Below are positions 58,552 to 64,000 of a stretch of DNA of 64,000 bases, piece after piece. The position numbers and the translations under genes were made by a program. The stretch's first letter is position 1; each line of letters begins with the position of its first letter. Below the pieces are notes generated by a model that was not told the DNA's origin, ran no database searches, and saw only the letters and a list, made by a program, of their open reading frames with translations. Source of the stretch: CAITQP01 sp964387965 (GTDB taxonomy: Bacteria > Patescibacteriota > Minisyncoccia > Phycocordibacterales > UBA9973); NCBI GenBank assembly GCA_964387965.1, contig CAYLXO010000001.1, positions 9,950 to 73,949 on the forward strand, in the 5' to 3' direction.

Positions 58552-60010
58552 ATGACACAAAAGGAGGCGCTCAATATCATGAAGACCGGAGTAAACGTAT
58601 ACCTTACTGGAAGCGCAGGAAGTGGTAAGACCCATACCTTACGAGAATACATACAGTGGTTGCAGGAACACAATATTCCCGTTGCAATCACTGCATCTAC
58701 TGGTATTGCTGCAACACATATGGGCGGAATGACAATTCACGGTTGGGCAGGTATCGGTGTCCGAGAATCACTGACGGATTTTGAGATTGAACAGCTTCAA
58801 GAAAAACAGTATCTCTGGAAGAGATTTGAAAAAACAAAAGTACTTATCATCGATGAGGTTTCGATGCTCCATGCACATCGGCTTGATATGGTAGAGCGTG
58901 TCTGTCGTATGTTCAAGCGGAATGATTTGCCATTCGGTGGGATACAGGTGATTCTTTCCGGTGATTTTTTTCAGCTACCTCCTGTAAATAAGTCTGAAAA
59001 TAGAAAGTCGAAAGTCGAACGTGACATCAACTCAGAATCACTGTTTGTTGACTACGAAACGGGAGAAGAAAAGGAGATGGTGCCAGAATCTGATATGGTT
59101 ATACACTCAAATGCTTGGAGGAAAATGAAACCAGCCNNNNNNNNNNNNNNNNNNNNNNNNNNNNNNNNNNNNNNNNNNNNNNNNNNNNNNNNNNNNNNNN
59201 NNNNNNNNNNNNNNNNNNNNNNNNNNNNNNNNNNNNGAGGCTGGATATGTAAATGGCACACGAGGAATCGTTACCGGTTTTGATTCAGCGGGGGAGCCAA
59301 TAGTCGAAGTGTCGGACTCAGGCAAACGTCTTGTGGTTTCGGCCTCATCGTGGGAGATAGAGGAGAATGGAAAAGTAAAAGCACGTATCACACAGTATCC
59401 ACTTAGACTTGCATGGGCAATAACAATACACAAAAGCCAAGGGATGAGTCTTGATAGTGCCGAAATCGATCTCTCAAAAACATTCACGTACGGAATGGGA
59501 TATGTTGCTCTTTCACGAGTACGCACACTCGAGGGCGTGCGACTTGTCGGCTTCTCTGATAAGGCGCTCATGGTAGATCCACTCGCACTTTCAATCGACA
59601 AAGAATTGCGAGCAGAAAGTGAGGAAAATGAAGAATTGTTTGGAGCATTGCCAAAAGAAAAAATGCAGGAACTTAGTAATGATTTTGTTGTACGAGTTGG
59701 AGGCACACTTATTGTTGAACGTAGCCAAAAAGTAAAAAGTAAAAAATCGAAAGCATCTCCAGAATGGCTAGAAAAAATTGGAAAGATACGCGAGACGTTT
59801 CCAAATGCTAGTAAACCATGGAAAAAAGAAGACGACGCTCTTCTTAAAGAGCAATTTAATGACGGTGCGACACTTACCGAGCTTGCACAATTACTTGGAC
59901 GCAAAGAAGGTTCAATCAACCTGCGTCTTATAAAACACGGACTTGTTGAACCTGACGAAGAAACAAAATCGTTTCTTGAAAGACAGAAAGAAGGGAAGAA
60001 GAAAAAGTAG
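58552..60010 (+). CDS. PIF1/RecD-like superfamily 1 helicase (internal gap)
   Basis: Starts MTQKEALNIMKTG. Walker A is TGSAGSGKTHTL (about residues 18-29), then ITASTGIAATHMGGMTIHGWAG, the DEVSML box (about 103-108) and GGIQVILSGDFFQLPPV. After the gap, GYVNGTRGIV and the motif VI-like LAWAITIHKSQGMSLDSAEIDLSKTF-YGMGYVALSRVRTLEGVRL complete a PIF1-type core. The tail carries a short helical domain with LTELAQLLGRKEGSINLRLIKHGL, perhaps DNA-binding. The gap may hide 100-150 residues. Two 7-base tandem insertions lie in the frame. It likely unwinds DNA 5'-3' in repair or replication restart. Confidence 0.88.
59137..59236. other. 100-N assembly gap (true, inside the helicase)
   Basis: Flanks do not overlap; frame is kept on both sides, but the missing length is unknown. 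Confidence 0.85.
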
Positions 60011-60015
60011 TCTCA

Positions 60016-60043
60016 TTGACAACTAGAAAAAATAATGTAAAGT
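60016..60043 (+). promoter_or_regulatory. Promoter of ncRNA candidate 2
   Basis: TTGACA (60016-60021), 16 bases, TAAAGT (60038-60043), directly after the helicase stop. Confidence 0.5.
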
Positions 60044-60049
60044 TTAAAA

Positions 60050-60191
60050 TAAGTGGGTTCGCCCTCTTTTGGGTCGAGGCAGATACAATGTGCGTGTGCG
60101 TTTATCGTTAGTATCTGTTCTCGACCCTCGTTGTGAATTTAATGGGTGAGTTTTTAAAAAGGGCGGTCATTTTTGACCAGCCCTTTATTTT
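60050..60191 (+). ncRNA. ncRNA candidate 2
   Basis: About 140 bases. A GGG-TTCG-CCC mini-hairpin (60055-60064) is followed by a long stem: GGGTCGAG (60071-60078) with CTCGACCC (60120-60127), continued by CAGATAC (60080-60086) with GTATCTG (60111-60117). A terminator follows (GGGC-GGTCA / TGACC-A-GCCC, 60161-60183, with TTTATTTTTTTT). No ORF fits. The rod shape recalls 6S RNA, but I cannot confirm that. Confidence 0.55.
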
Positions 60192-60230
60192 TTTTGTTTC
60201 TTTTCCTATTTATGCTACTATCGCAAGTAC

Positions 60231-60352
60231 TTATAGGGTTTGTTTCCCTTAGGTGGTTATATGCGTAGGCGTCCCAGCGTGCTGTTTGATTGAGTGTTAG
60301 ATTTTGTTTATTCTATATCCCGTTTCAATAGCTGGGATTGCCTACGTTTTTT
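60231..60352 (+). ncRNA. ncRNA candidate 3
   Basis: About 120 bases: a small AGGG/CCCT hairpin (60235-60249), then an outer stem CGTAGGC (60264-60270) with GCCTACG (60340-60346) continued by CCCAGC (60273-60278) with GCTGGG (60331-60336), enclosing weaker helices ATTGA/TCAAT and TAGA/TCTA. TTTTTT follows at 60347. TACTAT near 60216-60221 may be its -10. It is distinct in sequence from candidate 2. Confidence 0.5.
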
Positions 60353-60398
60353 CTTTTAAAATATATAGTGTGTGTTTTATAAGCCTATATACCCTTTA

Positions 60399-60432
60399 TA
60401 AGCCCCTGTTACCTTAACAGGGGCTTATTTTC
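60399..60432 (+). terminator. Terminator upstream of the Y-family polymerase
   Basis: TAAGCCCCTGTTA / TAACAGGGGCTTA with a CCT loop and TTTTC. The bases before it (60353-60398) hold two copies of TTTATAAGCC but no gene. Confidence 0.82.
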
Positions 60433-60435
60433 TTA

Positions 60436-60441
60436 TACAAT
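60436..60441 (+). promoter_or_regulatory. -10 box (TACAAT) of the polymerase gene
   Basis: TACAAT, eight bases, ATG 60450. Confidence 0.5.
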
Positions 60442-60449
60442 AGAGCGAT

Positions 60450-61673
60450 ATGAGCGATACGAGTAACACCTATTTTTTGCACGCAGATGGCGATAGTTTT
60501 TTTGTTGCGTGTGAACTTGTCGCCCGACCTGATTTGAAAGGCAAGCCTGTTATAGTTGGAGAAGACAGGGGCATTGCAGTTGCAATGAGTAGTGAAGCAA
60601 AGAAGCTCGGTGTGACGCGCGGTATGCCAGTATTTCAAATCAAGAAGCAATTTCCAAGTGTTGTTATTCTTCCGCATCATTTCGATTTGTATCGTGAAAT
60701 TTCTGAAGAGATGTATCAGATACTGTTGTCGCACGTAGAAGAAGTTGAGCGATATAGTATTGATGAGTGTTTTGCTATCGTTAAGTCAGCTGACATAGCA
60801 TTTGCTGGCGGGGAGCGTGAACTTCTTGTAACCATAAAAAAGGAAATTGAAACCAAGCTAGGAGTAACGTATTCCTTTGGGCTCGGTAGAACAAAGACGC
60901 TTGCAAAAACAGCATCTAAACTTGAAAAGCCAAATGGCGTGACAGCACTATTAACAAAAGAAGACGAAGAGCGCGCATTACGAAAAACACATATTGAAGA
61001 TGTGTGGGGGATCGGTAGGCGTACTGTGCCAAGATTGTTGGAGCGCGGACTTAAAACGGCGTATGATTTCATACAGTTTTCAGAAAAGGAGATAGAACAT
61101 TTTTTCTCTGAACCGCTCGTTGTCTTACAGAAAGAGCTTCGGGGCGAATCTGTGCTTTCTGTTGTTTCAAATAGTGATCCACGCGATCAAAAAACATTAC
61201 AGTCTACCGCGTCATTTAAACCATTTACGAATGATTCTAAAATAATATGGGCAGAACTTGCTGATAATGCCGAGGAGGCATGCGCTCGTGCACGAGAGCT
61301 TGATGTGCTCTCAAATCATGTTTCGTTTTTTATTAAAACTGTTGATTTTGTAAGTTATGGCGCCACGGTAAAATTGTCTGAATATACTGCTGATCCTGGG
61401 GTTGTGTTAAATGCAATCGAAAAGGAGTTTAATAAAAATTTTCGAAAGAAAGAGCGAATTCGATCGACAGGTATTACATTATTAAATCTTGTGCGTGTTG
61501 AAGAAGTACCGCGTGATTTGTTTGGTAAACAAAATCATTCTATTGGCAAACTTGCACTCGAAAGAGCAGCGGATAAGATGAGAGAAAAGTATGGTCATGG
61601 AATTATACGCAGAGCTTCAGCGCTTAAATCTAAGCTTAAAAACAGAGGGAATTCGCTTCCAGGGAGTGTGTAG
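60450..61673 (+). CDS. Y-family DNA polymerase (DinB/UmuC type)
   Basis: A 407-residue translesion polymerase. The palm has YFLHADGDSFFVACE and SIDECFA with the catalytic Asp-Glu; the fingers GVTRGMPVFQIKKQFP; the thumb helix-hairpin-helix IEDVWGIGRRTVPRLLERGLKTAYDFI; the little-finger domain spans about 240-350. The C-terminal 50 residues are basic, and no beta-clamp motif is evident. Position 20 (Asp-Ser-Phe-Phe) fits a UmuC/DinB steric gate. SOS control is not evident; no LexA box was found. Confidence 0.93.
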   Translation: MSDTSNTYFLHADGDSFFVACELVARPDLKGKPVIVGEDRGIAVAMSSEAKKLGVTRGMPVFQIKKQFPSVVILPHHFDLYREISEEMYQILLSHVEEVERYSIDECFAIVKSADIAFAGGERELLVTIKKEIETKLGVTYSFGLGRTKTLAKTASKLEKPNGVTALLTKEDEERALRKTHIEDVWGIGRRTVPRLLERGLKTAYDFIQFSEKEIEHFFSEPLVVLQKELRGESVLSVVSNSDPRDQKTLQSTASFKPFTNDSKIIWAELADNAEEACARARELDVLSNHVSFFIKTVDFVSYGATVKLSEYTADPGVVLNAIEKEFNKNFRKKERIRSTGITLLNLVRVEEVPRDLFGKQNHSIGKLALERAADKMREKYGHGIIRRASALKSKLKNRGNSLPGSV

Positions 61674-61699
61674 ATACTGTATACAGTATACGGTATACT
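61674..61699 (+). promoter_or_regulatory. Palindrome plus -10 of the 61709 gene
   Basis: A 16-base perfect palindrome ATACTGTATACAGTAT (61674-61689) overlaps the polymerase stop region, then TATACT (61694-61699) and nine bases to ATG 61709. The same 16-mer lies at 44837-44852. Confidence 0.6.
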
Positions 61700-61708
61700 G
61701 TACATTGT

Positions 61709-62062
61709 ATGGGATATAGAAAAAAATTTGAGGATAGTTATTTGGATGACGAGGTTGAAGAGTTTGAGGGAAGTGATATTACAGATGCAGATCGATATAT
61801 AAAGATTTTGCAAAAACCAGAATTGTCTAGTAATGACACGGATAGACTCGAAGCACTTCGTGAACGCATGCTTTTACAAGCAAAGTTACCTGGAATTCCA
61901 GGAACAGTTGCAAAAGATGGTCTTATTACCGTTGCTCGCGCTTATAAAGGATTGGGGCAATTACAAAACGCTGTAGACTTGCTTGTTAAGGTGTCAGATG
62001 TTGCAACTGAAATAGGTGATAAAGATTTATATTATCAATCAATGGATGAAATGTCCGAATAA
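61709..62062 (+). CDS. Small acidic protein of unknown function
   Basis: A 117-residue soluble protein: acidic N-terminus (FEDSYLDDEVEEFEGSDITDADRYIKIL), then helices with TPR-like spacing (ITVARAYKGLGQLQNAVDLLVKVSDVATEIGDKDLYY). Four bases separate it from the DUF5654 gene. Not recognised beyond that. Confidence 0.6.
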   Translation: MGYRKKFEDSYLDDEVEEFEGSDITDADRYIKILQKPELSSNDTDRLEALRERMLLQAKLPGIPGTVAKDGLITVARAYKGLGQLQNAVDLLVKVSDVATEIGDKDLYYQSMDEMSE

Positions 62063-62066
62063 AACA

Positions 62067-62336
62067 ATGGATACAAAAATTGAAGGAATTAAAAACAAAA
62101 CAGCAAAAGTTCGCGGTGATGTAAAAGAGAAAACTATGGGGTATATTTTGACTGCACTTGGACTTGTTGCCGGTCTTGCATGGAATGATGCGATTAGTTC
62201 ATTTATCAAGTACTTCTTTCCAGCAGATTCTAATGGCATTGTCGCGAAGTTTGCATATGCAGTTATAGTTACATTTATAATTGTTGTTGTATCTAATTCA
62301 TTACTTCGAGTATTTGGAAATAAAGAGGAAGCATAG
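62067..62336 (+). CDS. DUF5654-family membrane protein
   Basis: An 89-residue protein with two membrane helices; GYILTALGLVAGLAWNDAISSFIKYFFP and KFAYAVIVTFIIVVVSN match DUF5654, common in Patescibacteria and archaea. Function unknown. Start ATG 62067 is four bases after the previous stop. Confidence 0.82.
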   Translation: MDTKIEGIKNKTAKVRGDVKEKTMGYILTALGLVAGLAWNDAISSFIKYFFPADSNGIVAKFAYAVIVTFIIVVVSNSLLRVFGNKEEA

Positions 62337-62343
62337 GTTACGT

Positions 62344-62381
62344 AAATCAAAACCCCCGCACATGTGCGGGGGTTTTGATTT
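62344..62381. terminator. Bidirectional terminator between convergent genes
   Basis: A perfect 38-base palindrome (19-base arms, AAAACCCCCGCAC core). Confidence 0.9.
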
Positions 62382-62382
62382 G

Positions 62383-62859
62383 TTAAACAGATTTTACTTT
62401 AAGATTTGAGCGTTTTGTTTTATCTATTTTTGGAAGACGGATAGTGAGAAGTCCATGGCGCTCGATAGCTTCTGCTTCTTCAGGGTCAATTTCTTGAGGA
62501 AGAGATACTGTGCGGGAGAAAGATCCCCAGTACAACTCTCGACTAAAGAAATCAGAATCATTTACCACGCGATTCTCTTGTCGTTTACCACGAATAGTAA
62601 GCATGTCGCGAGTAATATTGATTTCAAGATCTTCAGGTTTTACACCAGCCACAAACGTGTGCACGATAATGTCATTTGTGGTTTGGTATACATCGAGCGC
62701 GAGCTCACCCTCGGTTTCTTCTTGTTCGGTTTCCCATGGGTCAGTACCTTCGTCAGTTCCTTTTACTGCAAGTTTGGTTGATTCAGCTGAATCTTCTTCA
62801 GTCATTTTGATACCACCAGTAAGTTTTTCGAAAAACGAACGCTTTTTTTCTTTAGCCAT
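62383..62859 (-). CDS. Hsp20 (alpha-crystallin) small heat-shock protein
   Basis: A 158-residue chaperone: N-terminal FFEKLTGGIKMTEEDSAESTK, alpha-crystallin domain (about 55-150, VYQTTNDIIVHTFVAGVKPEDLEINITRDMLTIRGKR, FSRTVSLPQEIDPEEAEA-IERHGLLTIRLPK). The C-terminal IXI-like motif is weak. It follows the PrsW gene by eight bases in a valS-prsW-hsp20 run. Confidence 0.92.
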   Translation of the reverse strand: MAKEKKRSFFEKLTGGIKMTEEDSAESTKLAVKGTDEGTDPWETEQEETEGELALDVYQTTNDIIVHTFVAGVKPEDLEINITRDMLTIRGKRQENRVVNDSDFFSRELYWGSFSRTVSLPQEIDPEEAEAIERHGLLTIRLPKIDKTKRSNLKVKSV

Positions 62860-62867
62860 AATGTTGA

Positions 62868-63590
62868 TTAAATAGTTTGAGGTTCTGCATTTTCGTTTGC
62901 GTATGATCCCATGCGTCGCAATTTCTCAAAAATGAGCATAATAATAATTGTTACCACCCACAAAAATCCGAATACTTGCAAAAAGTTTTTGCCTCCGTCT
63001 TTTATTATAAAAAAGTTAAATATGCTGTGCAAGGCGATTGCAGTGCATATCCCAATGATTCCGTAAAACATACGAGTACCAGCATCCTTGAAATATGCAA
63101 GACCGATAGAAATTCCGATGATACCGCTTGTGACAGAATGAAGAAGAGTAGAACCCAAAAAACGTAAATGACCTGTAAGAAATGAAACAGTTGTATTTGT
63201 TACAGAAAGCGGGTGAACGAGATACAAAGTATTCTCAAGTGCCGCAAATCCGAGAGCTACAGTCATGAGATAAATTGGATATTCAACAGGTTCATCTAAA
63301 TATTTGTTGCCATGCAGAATAAGTGAGAAAGCAAGAAGTTTTATAAGTTCCTCACTTGCTGCCCAATATGTAATTTGTTGCACCGTGCCCAAATGCATGT
63401 TTGCAATTACTTTTTCGATCGGCAAAACACAGACTACGGCAAGCGCTCCGGCAAGAAAAACAAGCGCAATCAAACCGATTGGTTCTTTGTTTTTTTCACC
63501 GTCCTCACGAAACCAGAAAATAAGCCATAGTATTGATGGTGCGACACCGACGGTAGTTGCAATTAGAAATGGAGTACTTATTGCTGTCAT
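62868..63590 (-). CDS. PrsW-family intramembrane protease
   Basis: A 240-residue protein with about seven membrane helices and the glutamic-type catalytic motifs WAASEELIKLLAF, GFAALENTLYLV and the His motifs LLHSVTSGIIG and ALHSIFNFF. PrsW relatives cut anti-sigma factors in Bacillus. It starts five bases after the valS stop. Confidence 0.85.
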   Translation of the reverse strand: MTAISTPFLIATTVGVAPSILWLIFWFREDGEKNKEPIGLIALVFLAGALAVVCVLPIEKVIANMHLGTVQQITYWAASEELIKLLAFSLILHGNKYLDEPVEYPIYLMTVALGFAALENTLYLVHPLSVTNTTVSFLTGHLRFLGSTLLHSVTSGIIGISIGLAYFKDAGTRMFYGIIGICTAIALHSIFNFFIIKDGGKNFLQVFGFLWVVTIIIMLIFEKLRRMGSYANENAEPQTI

Positions 63591-63595
63591 TGTGC

Positions 63596-64000
63596 TTATG
63601 CGGTTGGCCAGCGCTCAACCATAAGCATTGTATCATGACCTGTTAGTTTCCAGATTTCCTCAGAAATGTATGGGACAAATGGGTGAAGTGCACGCAAAAG
63701 TATTGGAAGTACTGTAACAAGCAATTTTTTTGCAGAATCTGCGTTGTTGTTTTCGGCGATTTTCTTTTTTGTACGTTCGATAATGATGTCAGCGAATGTA
63801 TGCCAAACGTAGTGATACAATTTTTCAGCAACAAGATAAAATTTATACTCGTTCATCTCGCTAGTGATTTCAGAAAGAAGGGAATTGAGCTCAGCAACTG
63901 TCTTACTATCTTCTTCATCGAGTGTGATTGTATCATTGTCTACAAAGCCAGATGTATTTTCCATGACAAAGCGTGCGATGTTCCAGAGCTTGTTTGCAAA
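63596..64000 (-). CDS. valS: Valyl-tRNA synthetase, C-terminal part
   Basis: The open frame continues past the window edge. The visible 134 residues begin FANKLWNIARFVMENTSGF, which is the anticodon-binding-domain start of ValS, and include HYVWHTFADIIIERTKKKI and LLRALHPFVPYISEEIWKL. The long coiled-coil arm of many ValS proteins is absent: the protein stops soon after the binding domain. Confidence 0.9.
   Translation of the reverse strand, partial: FANKLWNIARFVMENTSGFVDNDTITLDEEDSKTVAELNSLLSEITSEMNEYKFYLVAEKLYHYVWHTFADIIIERTKKKIAENNNADSAKKLLVTVLPILLRALHPFVPYISEEIWKLTGHDTMLMVERWPTA

Noticed and set aside
61674..61689. LexA-type SOS box next to the Y-family polymerase
   Set aside because: CTG-N4-CAG spacing does not match known LexA boxes, and it follows the polymerase gene instead of preceding it.
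1..64000. tRNA, rRNA, tmRNA or RNase P RNA genes
   Set aside because: I looked in all longer intergenic stretches and saw no cloverleaf, CCA-end or conserved RNA motif; small ones could still be missed by eye.
1..64000. Insertion sequences or prophage
   Set aside because: No transposase, integrase, or phage structural genes; the baseplate-J-like and holin-like proteins are isolated membrane proteins in housekeeping context.
1..64000. TGA read as glycine (alternative code)
   Set aside because: TGA closes real genes (for example 19014-19016, 58288-58290) and internal in-frame TGA is absent from conserved genes.

Overview
The window looks like a scaffold from a Candidate Phyla Radiation (Patescibacteria) genome, most likely within the Parcubacteria. 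This rests on the gene content and style: membrane-anchored cohesin proteins with a dockerin partner, paired VirD4-like ATPases, DUF5654, small phage-holin-like and DedA proteins, shortened tRNA synthetases, a baseplate-J-like membrane protein behind an actin-fold ATPase, almost no Shine-Dalgarno sequences, and dense packing. TGA is a stop codon (for example at 19014-19016 and 58288-58290), so this is not one of the lineages that read it as glycine. Placement below phylum level cannot be settled by reading alone.

Layout. 1-7758: exported surface proteins (a repeat-rich giant cut by the window edge, a paralogue sharing its C-terminal domain, a DUF916-like anchor protein, a dockerin protein and two membrane-anchored cohesin proteins). 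7766-12841: TerC/DUF475 protein, a membrane protein, guaA, a small two-helix membrane protein behind an attenuator-like leader, glutamate dehydrogenase. 12907-20748: two VirD4/TraD-like ATPases flanking a large Cys-rich protein, then a lamin-tail surface protein and a metallothionein-like protein. 20817-33671: family 4 UDG, NDH-2, ychF, an exported DS-repeat protein, TsaC-like, leuS, murJ, lepA, an FtsL/DivIC-like protein. 33722-37925: a minus-strand run (gpsA, rmuC, Cas4-like nuclease, DEDDh exonuclease) interrupted by one plus-strand gene. 37961-47497: yqeY, holin-like, dedA, MYG1, obgE, exonuclease, mnmA, mgtC, alaS, actin-fold ATPase, baseplate-J-like protein. 47564-51652: infA-rpmJ-rpsM-rpsK-rpsD-rpoA-rplQ-rplM-rpsI. 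52017-58290: minimal MGMT, YdjM-like, grpE, PaaX-like regulator, dnaK. 58300-62336: candidate ncRNAs, PIF1-like helicase, Y-family polymerase, small proteins. 62383-64000: valS (partial), PrsW, Hsp20 on the minus strand.

How it works together. The window is mostly housekeeping (translation, tRNA modification, ribosome-associated GTPases, chaperones, DNA repair) plus a sizeable investment in the cell surface, as expected of an episymbiont that must attach to a host. The strongest unusual signals are the cohesin-dockerin locus, many genes whose -10 box sits 6-8 nt before the start codon (leaderless mRNA), a perfect inverted repeat carrying two divergent -10 boxes and start codons, twin palindromes flanking the dnaK region, and three structured ncRNA candidates between 58340 and 60360.

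Assembly caveats. There are seven 100-N gaps. Three (11524, 46340, 55731) have the same 55 bp on both sides, so the contigs really overlap and no bases are missing; the other four (25720, 32292, 44617, 59137) remove real coding sequence.
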